A stretch of 64,000 nt of DNA from Acinetobacter chinensis. GTDB lineage: Bacteria; Pseudomonadota; Gammaproteobacteria; Pseudomonadales; Moraxellaceae. The stretch is taken from the NCBI RefSeq assembly GCF_002165375.2, contig NZ_CP032134.1:1922001-1986000 (forward strand), given 5' to 3'. The notes beneath the pieces were generated by a model that searched no databases, had not been told where the DNA came from, and saw nothing but the letters and a program-made list of their open reading frames with translations. The position numbers were made by a program, and so were the translations under genes. Within the stretch, counting starts at the first letter, position 1, and every line of letters begins with the position of its first letter. This document shows positions 26,892 through 35,023 of this stretch, in pieces.

Positions 26892-28001
26892 ATGGAACAA
26901 CCGAATGCGATCGACTACCGATTACTGGTGGACAATTTAACCACCGCAATTCTGCTCGCCGACAGCAATCTGAATATCTTCTATCTAAACTCCTCCTGCG
27001 AATCACTGTTTGACATCAGCCTGCTCAGAGCATCAGGACAGCCCGTTCTGAACTTACTGCATATGCCGGATGATGAGTTCAATACCCGAGAAGCCTTACT
27101 GAACACTCTTTCCAAGGGACAGCACTACACAAGACGTGAAGCAACCATCAATGTCAATTTCAAAGACATTCATGTCGATTATTCTGTATCACAGCTCAAC
27201 ACAGGCAAACCTTACCACCCTCTGCTGCTGATAGAACTCAATCCAATTGATCGCATGCTGAAGATCTCAAAAGAAGAAAACCTGATCCAGCAGCACCAGG
27301 TTGCGCGTCAGCTGATTCGGGGTGTCGCTCATGAAATCAAAAATCCTTTAGGCGGAATACGGGGTGCAACACAGTTACTTGCCCGCAGTCTGAACGATCC
27401 TCAGTATGCAGAATTTACCGATATTATTATCAGTGAGGTTGAGCGTTTAAGAAATCTTGCAGATACCATGCTCGGTTCAAGACAGCTGCCAAGTTATGAA
27501 CCGGTTAATGTCCATGAGCCACTGGAACGTGTACGCTCACTGATTGCAAACCAGACCAAAAAGAAAATTAAAATTACCCGTGACTATGATCTGTCTTTAC
27601 CTGATGTCAAAGCAGATCGTGATCAGCTGATTCAGGTCATGCTCAACATCAGTGTCAATGCCGTGCAGGCAATGATGGAAAATAAAGACTTCTTTATAGA
27701 TCATCAGCCCGAACTGATTTTAAGAACACGGATTCAGCGACTAGTGACTATTAATGGCACGTTGAACAAATCAGCTATAAGAATAGATATTGAAGATAAC
27801 GGACCTGGTGTCCCTGAAGAAATTCTTGAGTCTGTTTTCTATCCACTCGTGACAGGTCGCGCCAAAGGTACCGGTCTGGGACTCAGTATTGCTCAGAACA
27901 TCATGCATCAACATAACGGAATGATTGAATGCCAGTCAGTTCCAGGAAAAACAACATTCAGCTTATATTTACCTTGGGAGTCAAATCATGTCGCGAAATA
28001 A
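26892..28001 (+). CDS. glnL: Nitrogen regulation sensor kinase NtrB (GlnL)
   Basis: NtrB phosphorylates or dephosphorylates NtrC according to nitrogen status signalled by PII. The 369-residue cytosolic protein has an N-terminal PAS domain (about 5-110). The H-box VAHEIKNPLGGIRGA carries the phospho-acceptor His147, and the N-box NISVNAVQAM, the DIEDNGPGVP box and GLGLSIAQNI complete the ATPase domain. There is no membrane segment, as expected for NtrB. An ATG at 26880 is an alternative start four codons upstream; AGGA upstream fits 26892 better. It overlaps ntrC by 14 bases. Confidence 0.95.
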   Translation: MEQPNAIDYRLLVDNLTTAILLADSNLNIFYLNSSCESLFDISLLRASGQPVLNLLHMPDDEFNTREALLNTLSKGQHYTRREATINVNFKDIHVDYSVSQLNTGKPYHPLLLIELNPIDRMLKISKEENLIQQHQVARQLIRGVAHEIKNPLGGIRGATQLLARSLNDPQYAEFTDIIISEVERLRNLADTMLGSRQLPSYEPVNVHEPLERVRSLIANQTKKKIKITRDYDLSLPDVKADRDQLIQVMLNISVNAVQAMMENKDFFIDHQPELILRTRIQRLVTINGTLNKSAIRIDIEDNGPGVPEEILESVFYPLVTGRAKGTGLGLSIAQNIMHQHNGMIECQSVPGKTTFSLYLPWESNHVAK

Positions 28002-29463
28002 AATATGGGTCATTGATGATGATCGCGCCATGCGGTGGGTGCTGGAAAAAACATTCAAAGAAGAAGGTTTTGATGTAACCAGTTTTGAGGAAGCTCAGTC
28101 AGCTCTGGATCAGCTTAGTCTGGATGCGCCCGATGTCATTCTCACCGATATCCGCATGCCTGGAATAGACGGTCTGACTTTCCTCGGTAAAGTAAAAGCG
28201 AATTATCCAGATCTGCCAGTTATCATTATGACTGCACATTCAGATCTTGAATCTGCGGTTTCAAGCTACCAGACAGGTGCATTTGAATATCTGCCTAAAC
28301 CGTTTGATATTGATGAAGCACTGGCATTGGTTAACCGCGCTATTCTTCACATCACCAAATTACAGCAACAGGAATCTGCTAAAACTGTTCAGCCCATTCA
28401 GTCCACTGAAATTATCGGTGAATCTCCTGCCATGCAGGAAGTATTCCGTGCAATTGGTCGCCTGTCTCAGTCTCACATTACAGTTCTGATCAATGGTGAG
28501 TCTGGCACAGGTAAAGAACTGGTCGCTCATGCACTGCATCGCCATTCTCCGCGCAGCAGCAAACCGTTTATTGCACTGAATATGGCAGCTATTCCCAAAG
28601 ACCTGATTGAAACCGAACTTTTTGGTCATGAAAAAGGAGCATTCACAGGAGCCAATTCACAGCGGCAAGGGCGTTTTGAACAGGCAAATGGCGGTACACT
28701 GTTCCTGGATGAAATTGGCGATATGCCTTTTGAAACTCAGACCCGTTTACTGCGAGTCCTTGCAGATGGGGAGTTTTATCGTGTAGGCGGACACATTCCT
28801 GTCAAAGTGGATGTCCGTATTGTTGCGGCAACCCATCAGGACCTCGAGAAACTTGTGCATGAAGGTCGCTTCCGTGAAGACCTTTATCACCGTCTGAATG
28901 TCATCCGCATTCACATTCCAAAACTTGCGCACCGCAGTGAAGATATTCCTATGCTGGCTCAGCATTTCCTTGCACGGGCAGGCAAAGAACTGGGGGTGAG
29001 TCCAAAAATACTCAGACCGGAAACTCAGGAATACATGCAGCAACTGCCCTGGCAAGGTAACGTCCGCCAGCTGGAAAACACCTGTCGATGGCTGACAGTC
29101 ATGATTACCGGACGTGAAGTCTACCCTGAAGATCTGCCTTCGGAACTGAAACAGATCCCAATTGAAAAATCAGGTGAACAACAGCCAAATACGCAGTTCG
29201 ACCGCATTTCACTTCACCACTGGGATGAACTGCTGGGACAATGGGCGATTCAGAAACTGAAAAATGGTGAAATGAAAATCCTGGATATTGCGACACCCAT
29301 GTTTGAACGCACCCTGATTAATGCTGCACTGCAACAGACCCGCGGACGTAAACGGCATGCAGCTGAACTTTTGGGGTGGGGGCGCAACACCCTGACCCGC
29401 AAGCTGAAAGAACTGGGCATGGACAGTACAGATGATGATGTTGAAGAAGAAGTGGAAAACTGA
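27988..29463 (+). CDS. glnG: Nitrogen regulation response regulator NtrC (GlnG)
   Basis: NtrC is the sigma-54 enhancer-binding activator of nitrogen-assimilation genes. From the ATG at 27988 (GGGAG upstream) it has 491 residues. The receiver domain has Asp54 in LTDIRMPG. The AAA+ domain has the Walker A GESGTGKE and the sigma-54 contact loop GAFTGA at 217-222. A C-terminal Fis-type helix-turn-helix (AAELLGWGRNTLTRKLKEL) binds DNA. Longer in-frame starts inside ntrB are unlikely. The pair is followed by a strong terminator; glnA is not next to it. Confidence 0.96.
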   Translation: MSRNKIWVIDDDRAMRWVLEKTFKEEGFDVTSFEEAQSALDQLSLDAPDVILTDIRMPGIDGLTFLGKVKANYPDLPVIIMTAHSDLESAVSSYQTGAFEYLPKPFDIDEALALVNRAILHITKLQQQESAKTVQPIQSTEIIGESPAMQEVFRAIGRLSQSHITVLINGESGTGKELVAHALHRHSPRSSKPFIALNMAAIPKDLIETELFGHEKGAFTGANSQRQGRFEQANGGTLFLDEIGDMPFETQTRLLRVLADGEFYRVGGHIPVKVDVRIVAATHQDLEKLVHEGRFREDLYHRLNVIRIHIPKLAHRSEDIPMLAQHFLARAGKELGVSPKILRPETQEYMQQLPWQGNVRQLENTCRWLTVMITGREVYPEDLPSELKQIPIEKSGEQQPNTQFDRISLHHWDELLGQWAIQKLKNGEMKILDIATPMFERTLINAALQQTRGRKRHAAELLGWGRNTLTRKLKELGMDSTDDDVEEEVEN

Positions 29464-29493
29464 GTACTGAATCAGACGAACCTGTCTTTAAAT

Positions 29494-29526
29494 AAAAACT
29501 CCCTCAAATGAGGGAGTTTTTATTTT
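29494..29526. terminator. Bidirectional terminator after ntrC
   Basis: A 12-bp perfect stem (AAAAACTCCCTC/GAGGGAGTTTTT) with an AAAT loop and T-rich flanks on both sides separates ntrC from the convergent small gene. Confidence 0.92.
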
Positions 29527-29846
29527 CACTTTGAAAAGCCTGTATATCTGAACATATCCATCACCCCAAGATCTGACTTCACAATCGTCATATCATTGAT
29601 ATTCACAGCACTCACAATTTTAAAAATATCCTGCTCAAGATCTTCATGCAGCTCATCTACAGATTTAGGTAACAGTTTTTCAAATCTGTCTGCCACATAT
29701 TCAAAACCGATATTCAGCGCAATAAACAAAGTATGTTTACATGGCTGGATGTAGTCTTCATTTGCAAGATTCACAACTGCCTGCTGACAGTGTGGGCAAT
29801 GAATATTTGCAGATGCATCTGTTACTTCTATTAAATGATATGACAT
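29526..29846 (-). CDS. Small hypothetical protein with a possible zinc-binding Cys cluster
   Basis: I do not recognise the family. The product is about 106 residues from the ATG at 29846, or 116 from a GTG at 29876; neither start has a good ribosome-binding site. Near the N-terminus it has HCPHC, then about 15 residues later QPCKH, which together could hold one zinc ion. The rest is acidic and mixed helix/strand (VDELHEDLEQDIFKIV). There is no signal peptide. It is convergent with ntrC and divergent from the LysR gene. The Cys motif and codon use suggest a real gene. Confidence 0.6.
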   Translation of the reverse strand: MSYHLIEVTDASANIHCPHCQQAVVNLANEDYIQPCKHTLFIALNIGFEYVADRFEKLLPKSVDELHEDLEQDIFKIVSAVNINDMTIVKSDLGVMDMFRYTGFSK

Positions 29847-30065
29847 AAAAACACTGAAAAATGAAGATTTCACCAAGTATAAAAGATTCGTATCCGCAGG
29901 TTAATCAAAAAATGCATCTCGACATGATAAACCTTACACTCAACCTGCATTCTTCTGTACAAAACCTCTTTTGGACTTAAATCATCTGTCATTTTTATTC
30001 TGAATCAGGTAGTGAAACTGAACCCAATCAAGCAAATACGTTAATTAAAAAACACAAATCTATAT

Positions 30066-30094
30066 TTGACATTGTGCAACGATAATTTTCTAAT
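30066..30094 (+). promoter_or_regulatory. Promoter of the LysR-type regulator gene
   Basis: TTGACA (30066-30071), 17 bases, TCTAAT (30089-30094), 33 bases before the start codon: a near-consensus sigma-70 promoter. Related words TTGTGCAA (in the spacer) and TTGTTGCAA (30104-30112) flank the -10 and could be regulator contacts. Confidence 0.6.
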
Positions 30095-30126
30095 TTGTAA
30101 CATTGTTGCAAAAATGGTGTAAACAA

Positions 30127-31026
30127 ATGCTTTCCGATCTGGATGATTTTTATTGCTTTGCCCTCGTGGTTGAGCATGGTGGTTTCAGTGCTGCCGAGCG
30201 CGCTACAGATATCCCAAAATCCAAACTCAGCCGCAGGGTTTACAACCTTGAAGAACGCCTGGGAGTCAGACTGATCCAGCGCAGCTCAAGACATTTTGCA
30301 GTGACTGACATGGGCATGAATATTTACAGACATGCACAGGTCATGATGAATGCTGCCCAGGCTGCACATGATATGGTTGACCATTTAAGTATTCAGCCTC
30401 GTGGTGTGATCAAAGTCAGCCTGCCCGTTTCCATTGCCCAGAATGAAATAGCAAAAGTTTTACCTGAATTTTTAAAAATTTATCCCGAAATCAAAGTTCA
30501 GCTCATGGTCAGCAACCGACGTATCGACATTATTAATGAAGGCATTGATATCGCTTTACGTGTCCGCTCCAGCCTGGACGATGACCCAAGCCTGGTTATC
30601 CGAAAATTCAGCACCATAGAACAGCATCTGTTTGCCAGCCAGGCATATTTAAATGAATTTGGCGATATGAAACAGCCGGAAGATTTAAGCCAGCACAAAA
30701 TATTAAGCATGGCAGATGAACATCTTGATCAGCATATCGTGGTACATGATCACAATAATCATCAAAAGAAAATTAAAGTGAATCCTGTCGTAATGGGCTC
30801 TGATCTGATGATGCTTGCACAACTGACCCGTCAGAACTGTGGTATCGCACTTCTTCCAGATACCATTGCCCAGGATTTTATTAAAACAGGTGAACTCGTG
30901 CGCGTCCTGCCCGAATGGAAAGCTCCCCACGGTATATTCCACGCCGTTTATGCATCCCGCAGAGGAATGCTGCCTGCCGTACGCGTATTCATAGATTATC
31001 TGGTTGAAAAGTTCAGCATCCGATAA
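30127..31026 (+). CDS. LysR-family transcriptional regulator
   Basis: The 299-residue protein has the N-terminal winged helix-turn-helix of LysR regulators: FYCFALVVEHGGFSAAERA, then KSKLSRRVYNLEERLGVRLIQR (about 7-48). A linker helix and a periplasmic-binding-like co-inducer domain (about 88-295) follow. It belongs to the large group resembling DsdC/AaeR-like regulators of aromatic or quinone-stress genes, but the effector and targets cannot be read from sequence. The adjacent divergent gene is a small Cys-containing protein rather than an enzyme, so the usual neighbour clue is absent. The start at ATG 30127 is preferred over a TTG at 30103. Confidence 0.88.
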   Translation: MLSDLDDFYCFALVVEHGGFSAAERATDIPKSKLSRRVYNLEERLGVRLIQRSSRHFAVTDMGMNIYRHAQVMMNAAQAAHDMVDHLSIQPRGVIKVSLPVSIAQNEIAKVLPEFLKIYPEIKVQLMVSNRRIDIINEGIDIALRVRSSLDDDPSLVIRKFSTIEQHLFASQAYLNEFGDMKQPEDLSQHKILSMADEHLDQHIVVHDHNNHQKKIKVNPVVMGSDLMMLAQLTRQNCGIALLPDTIAQDFIKTGELVRVLPEWKAPHGIFHAVYASRRGMLPAVRVFIDYLVEKFSIR

Positions 31027-31052
31027 CAGCCTGCTGTTTGCTGAATTATAGG

Positions 31053-31084
31053 CAAAAAAAAGCTTATCCTTGGAGGATAAGCTT
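31053..31084 (-). terminator. Strong terminator on the minus strand, about 200 bases beyond map
   Basis: An 11-bp perfect stem (AAGCTTATCCT/AGGATAAGCTT) with a TGG loop is preceded on the plus strand by an A-run, so on the minus strand it ends in a T-run. It therefore terminates minus-strand transcription, either a long map 3' UTR or a separate small RNA. Confidence 0.8.
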
Positions 31085-31290
31085 ATAAACTGAAAATAAA
31101 GAAACTACAGCTAGTATCTTCAGGTTTTATTTTAATCACATTACAAAACTACAACTAATACTTAAAAACGATAATTTAAGACAGTTTACATCTAAATAAA
31201 ACAATAAGTTACGTAATTTTCAAATTAAATAATAAATAACTCTCAATTAATCAAACAATTTCCAAATCAAACATAGACTAAAGTAGTGAG

Positions 31291-32085
31291 TTAGATTACA
31301 GGATATTTCCCTGTTCCCTCAGGCCATGGTGAAAGTAACTCAAATCCTGTTTCAGTCACAGCAACCATGTGTTCCCATTGGGCTGAAAGTGATTTATCTG
31401 CAGTAACAACAGTCCAGCCATCTTTCAGCTCTTTAACATGAAGCTTTCCAGCATTGACCATCGGCTCAATAGTAAAGACCATTCCTTTTTTAAGAACCAT
31501 GCCTGTACCTGGCTGTCCATAGTGCAGAATATTCGGCTGCTCATGATACACCTTACCAATTCCGTGCCCACAATATTCACGCACGATACTGTAACCTTCA
31601 CGCTGAGCAACTTTCTGGATCGCATGTCCAATATCACCCAGTGTCGCGCCTGGTTTTACTGTATGAATGCCCGCAACCATTGCTTCATAAGTGGTCTCAC
31701 ATAGTTTGCGCGCTTCAGGGCTGACATTTCCCACATAATACATCCGGCTGGTATCACCAAAATACCCATCTTTAATAATCGCGACATCAATATTAATAAT
31801 GTCGCCATCTTTTAAAACCGTTGAACCCGATGGAATACCGTGACAGACCACTTCATTGGGTGAAATACATGTTGTTTTGGTATAACCGTAATATCCCACA
31901 TTTGCAGGAATCACTTTCAGAGTATTTACAATATAGTCATTACAGATATCATCAAGATATTCCGTGGTGACACCGGGCTTGACATGCTTCCCTATCATTT
32001 CTAAAACACTTGCGGCAAGACGCCCCGAAATCCGAAGTTTCTCCAGATCCTGTTCGGTTTTGATTGTGACAGTGGAAGCTCGCAT
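31291..32085 (-). CDS. map: Type I methionine aminopeptidase
   Basis: Map removes the N-terminal Met from new proteins using two divalent metals. The 264-residue protein has the five ligands in order: Asp in NIDVAIIKDG, Asp in FGDTSRMY, His in GHGIG, Glu in TIEPM and Glu in QWEHM. CISPNEVVCHGIP is the usual substrate-pocket segment. Its length is normal for type Ia. It is not next to rpsB here. The 206 bases after its stop are AT-rich and end in a strong minus-strand terminator. Confidence 0.95.
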   Translation of the reverse strand: MRASTVTIKTEQDLEKLRISGRLAASVLEMIGKHVKPGVTTEYLDDICNDYIVNTLKVIPANVGYYGYTKTTCISPNEVVCHGIPSGSTVLKDGDIINIDVAIIKDGYFGDTSRMYYVGNVSPEARKLCETTYEAMVAGIHTVKPGATLGDIGHAIQKVAQREGYSIVREYCGHGIGKVYHEQPNILHYGQPGTGMVLKKGMVFTIEPMVNAGKLHVKELKDGWTVVTADKSLSAQWEHMVAVTETGFELLSPWPEGTGKYPVI

Positions 32086-32425
32086 AACATCGCCCTCTTA
32101 GTAAGGCTTGTAATTATATGCCTTTTCTGAGTATTTTGCTCAAGTATCAACTTCAGTCATCGAAAACTGGTCGGATTATATACTCCCCCATTAATACAAC
32201 CAATCAAAAGCCCAACACCCTCAAAATCTCATCATGACTTATGCAGTTTTTAACTATTTATTTTTCTGTTTATATTTTAATTATATAAATGAACCATAAA
32301 ACTTCTTCTACGAGAACAACCCTCTAAATCATAAAAAAAATTAATAGCATGCATAAAATAAATTACAAAATTTAAGCAACATGGACTAAAATCCTTTTCT
32401 TTTGTGAACAATACCTCTCCCCACT
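32086..32425. other. AT-rich divergent intergenic region between map and brnQ
   Basis: No coding potential is seen on either strand. It must carry the map promoter on the minus strand and the brnQ promoter on the plus strand; a brnQ promoter candidate is listed separately. No clear palindrome stands out. Confidence 0.4.
32363..32392 (+). promoter_or_regulatory. Candidate brnQ promoter
   Basis: TTACAA (32363-32368), 18 bases, TAAAAT (32387-32392), about 34 bases before the brnQ start. Both hexamers are four-of-six or better matches, in a very AT-rich setting that weakens the call. Confidence 0.35.
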
Positions 32426-33718
32426 ATGACGAATCTACGCACAAGGGATATTATTGCATTAGGTTTTATGACCTTTGCACTGTTTATCGGTGCAGGTAAT
32501 ATTATCTTCCCTCCTATCGTTGCACAGCAGGCTGGCGCTCATGTCTGGCTTGCCGCAGCAGGATTTCTGATCACAGCTGTAGGATTACCCGTAATTACAA
32601 TTATGGCATTATCCCGCGTTGAAGGCTCTATTCAGCAGCTCAGCTCTCCATTGGGTAAAATCGCCAGTCTGATCCTGACAGTGGTCTGTTATCTGTCGGT
32701 TGGTCCACTGTTTGCCACACCAAGAACAGCAACTGTTTCCTACGAAATAGGCTTCTCTTCTTACTTTGGTACATCCGCTGGCAGTTTACTGATCTACAGC
32801 ATTATCTATTTTGCTGTTGTCACCGTAGTCTCACTTTACCCCAATAAGCTACTCGATACAGTCGGACACTTTCTTGCTCCGCTGAAAATCATTTCCTTAG
32901 CGATCCTGGGTATTGCTGCCGTAATGATCCCTTCTGGTTATATTCCACCTGCCGTAGGTAACTACATCAGCAGCCCGGTATCTGAAGGTTTTGTAAGCGG
33001 TTATCTGACCATGGACACATTAGGTGCACTGGTTTTTGGTATTGTGATTATTCACGCCATTCACTCCCGCGGTGTTACAGACAAAAAGCTTGTCACACGC
33101 TATGCCATTATTGCCAGCCTGATTTCGGGTGTAGGACTGACACTGGTTTATCTCAGCCTGTTTAAACTGGGCTTAGGAAGTCACGAAGTTGCTCCAAATG
33201 CAGCGAATGGCGCAATTATTCTGCATGCCTACGTACAGCATGCCTTTGGCGATTTAGGTTCACTGTTTCTGACAGGAATGATCTTCCTTGCATGTATGGT
33301 GACAGCAATTGGTCTGACCTGTGCCTGCGCCGAGTATTTTTCACAACTGACCAAGATCCCTTATAAAATCTTGGTATTTGTTCTTGTGGGTTTTTCCCTG
33401 CTCATTTCAAACCTGGGTTTAACCAAGCTGATTGCTGTCTCCGTACCTGTTTTAAGTGCAATCTACCCACCAGCGATTGTGGTAATCATGCTGAGCTTTT
33501 TCTCAAAGTTCTGGAATAACCCATCACGTGTGGTAGCTCCAGTTACAGCAGTTGCATTTATCTTCGGTATTATTGAAGGTATAAAAGTTGCAGGTTTTGA
33601 AGCAGTTCTGCCTGAAACCATTCAGCACCTGCCTTTAAATGAACAAAACCTTGCATGGCTTATTCCTGCTCTGATCGTTTTAGTACTGTCAGTTGCAATT
33701 GATAAAATCAAAAAATAA
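32426..33718 (+). CDS. brnQ: Branched-chain amino acid transporter BrnQ (LIVCS family)
   Basis: BrnQ takes up leucine, isoleucine and valine with Na+ or H+. The 430-residue protein is almost entirely hydrophobic with about 12 membrane helices. The first helix region reads FALFIGAGNIIFPPIVAQQAG, the family signature, and PLFATPRTATVSYEIG follows at about 92-107. The start is ATG at 32426. No other transport or catabolic gene lies beside it. I saw no good terminator directly after it; the next 400 bases hold a tandem repeat array. Confidence 0.95.
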   Translation: MTNLRTRDIIALGFMTFALFIGAGNIIFPPIVAQQAGAHVWLAAAGFLITAVGLPVITIMALSRVEGSIQQLSSPLGKIASLILTVVCYLSVGPLFATPRTATVSYEIGFSSYFGTSAGSLLIYSIIYFAVVTVVSLYPNKLLDTVGHFLAPLKIISLAILGIAAVMIPSGYIPPAVGNYISSPVSEGFVSGYLTMDTLGALVFGIVIIHAIHSRGVTDKKLVTRYAIIASLISGVGLTLVYLSLFKLGLGSHEVAPNAANGAIILHAYVQHAFGDLGSLFLTGMIFLACMVTAIGLTCACAEYFSQLTKIPYKILVFVLVGFSLLISNLGLTKLIAVSVPVLSAIYPPAIVVIMLSFFSKFWNNPSRVVAPVTAVAFIFGIIEGIKVAGFEAVLPETIQHLPLNEQNLAWLIPALIVLVLSVAIDKIKK

Positions 33719-34118
33719 GCAGCACTGAAAATAAAAATGGATTTTACCAAGATCTGTTTTTATATGAGGTCAATATCTGTCTAATCTTACCCAGATCGAC
33801 AAATATTGCTTACCTCACAAGCCTTGCTTATGTTACTGATTCCCCCGATAAAAGACCTATAAAAAGCTCCCTGCTTAATCTTTTAAAGCACACCTACCTA
33901 ACCAAACCCGCTCAGACGCTCAGACGCTCAGACGCTCAGACGCTCAGACGCTCAGACGCTCAGACGCTCAGACGCTCAGACGCTCAGACGCTCAGATAGA
34001 ATTCAGTATCTTCAGAATCGGGTAAATACCCTGATTAACCGCAGCTGAAAACATCCCAACGCACAGACAGCCTGAAACCCATACTGACAATCCAGGCGAT
34101 ATTCTTTTTAAAAGGCAT
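33719..34118. other. Non-coding region between brnQ and lapA, carrying a tandem repeat
   Basis: No convincing gene on either strand. Apart from the 8-bp tandem repeat (33910-33996) there is an imperfect hairpin (AATC-GGGT-AAAT-ACCC-T-GATT, about 34016-34036). The region lies between two 3' ends, so it needs no promoter. Confidence 0.5.
33910..33996 (+). repeat. 8-bp tandem repeat array, 10.9 copies
   Basis: GCTCAGAC is repeated ten times without a mismatch, plus seven bases of an eleventh copy. The unit is not a multiple of three, and the array is outside any gene, in the convergent gap between brnQ and lapA. Such perfect arrays are length-variable in many bacteria and serve as strain-typing loci. 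Confidence 0.95.
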
Positions 34119-34150
34119 AAAAAAAGCCCTCTACCATAAAGATAAAGGGC
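34119..34150 (-). terminator. Terminator of ihfB-lapA
   Basis: On the minus strand GCCCTTTA pairs with TAGAGGGC (one mismatch) around a loop, followed by a T-run (A-run 34119-34125 on the plus strand), 20 bases past the lapA stop. Confidence 0.75.
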
Positions 34151-34169
34151 ATTTTTATATTAATCGTTC

Positions 34170-34535
34170 TTATAACGGATTTGAAGGTCTGTCTTCAGGC
34201 TGAATGTCCAGGACAGTCTTCTCATGACGGGTACTTGCAGCAGCTTCAGCGGCAGCCTGCTGAGCAGATTTAATCTGCTCCTTACGAAGATAATCAATAT
34301 CTTTACGCAAGCGTTTAATTTCCCAGCTGTTCTGAAAAACACGGAACACCTGAACACCCAACAACAGACCGACCACTATACCCAATGCCAGCGTAAGTAA
34401 AAGCAGTAAGCCTAAACGCATCGCCGGAACCTGAGTAAACAGTAAATCAACTGTCAGTTCAGTGCCATTTTGCAAAACCAATGCCAGGGAATAACCAAAC
34501 AGAACGATCAGCAGTGCAACTAAAACATAACGCAT
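34170..34535 (-). CDS. lapA: LapA-domain (DUF1049) inner-membrane protein
   Basis: The 121-residue protein has two N-terminal membrane helices (about 3-20 and 38-62), a basic segment, and a short cytoplasmic coiled region (EIKRLRKDIDYLRKEQ). This is the architecture of LapA/YciS. In E. coli LapA works with LapB to tune LPS synthesis through FtsH degradation of LpxC. Its position right after ihfB is the arrangement seen in pseudomonads. No lapB follows here. The C-terminal tail is Ala/Glu-rich and probably disordered. Confidence 0.85.
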   Translation of the reverse strand: MRYVLVALLIVLFGYSLALVLQNGTELTVDLLFTQVPAMRLGLLLLLTLALGIVVGLLLGVQVFRVFQNSWEIKRLRKDIDYLRKEQIKSAQQAAAEAAASTRHEKTVLDIQPEDRPSNPL

Positions 34536-34549
34536 TGTACACCTACCTG

Positions 34550-34858
34550 TTATCCCTGGTTGATTGATTCATTTACAGCGTCACGCAATGCCTTACCAGG
34601 TTTAAAGTGAGGAACAGCTTTCGCTGCCACATCTACAGATCTGCCTGTTTTAGGATTACGTCCTACTCTTGGTTCACGGTGATGCAGTGCAAAACTGCCA
34701 AAACCACGAATCTCTATACGGTTATCAGTAGATAGAGCTTCTATCATCTGATCAATCATGATCTTAACTGCTTCCTCCACTAATGGCTCTGCCAGATGTG
34801 GATTTTTAAGTGCAATACGTTCAATTAAGTCTGACTTATTAAGTGCTTCGGTAGTCAT
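34550..34858 (-). CDS. ihfB: Integration host factor beta subunit
   Basis: IHF is a heterodimer that bends DNA sharply at specific sites. The 102-residue protein has the DNABII fold. The beta-arm region shows GFGSFALHHREPRVGRNPKTG, and the Pro of RNP is the residue that inserts between base pairs. The ending VPHFKPGKALRDAVN is typical of the beta subunit. It sits between rpsA and lapA, with a strong hairpin upstream separating it from rpsA. Confidence 0.96.
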   Translation of the reverse strand: MTTEALNKSDLIERIALKNPHLAEPLVEEAVKIMIDQMIEALSTDNRIEIRGFGSFALHHREPRVGRNPKTGRSVDVAAKAVPHFKPGKALRDAVNESINQG

Positions 34859-34916
34859 CTTCGACCTCTTTAATTATCAAGCTACTTTCATAGATGCGAA
34901 GATAATAACCTGTTTA

Positions 34917-34960
34917 AATACAAAACGGTAGCGTAATAAGTGAATACTACGCTACCGTTT
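34917..34960 (-). terminator. Hairpin terminator or attenuator between rpsA and ihfB
   Basis: AAACGGTAGCGTA (34923-34935) and TACGCTACCGTTT (34948-34960) form a 13-bp perfect stem with a 12-base loop. On the minus strand it is followed by TTTTGTATTT. It lies 64 bases after the rpsA stop and 65 before ihfB, so it can end or reduce rpsA transcription before ihfB. Confidence 0.7.
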
Positions 34961-35023
34961 ACAGTAATTGTGCAAAAAGTATTAGTTAAATTACATTAAT
35001 AATACTTTTTTACATCCAACTAC

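Noticed and set aside
33910..33996. Direct-repeat array as a possible CRISPR
   Set aside because: The unit is eight bases with no spacers between copies, and no cas gene is nearby. It is a simple tandem repeat.
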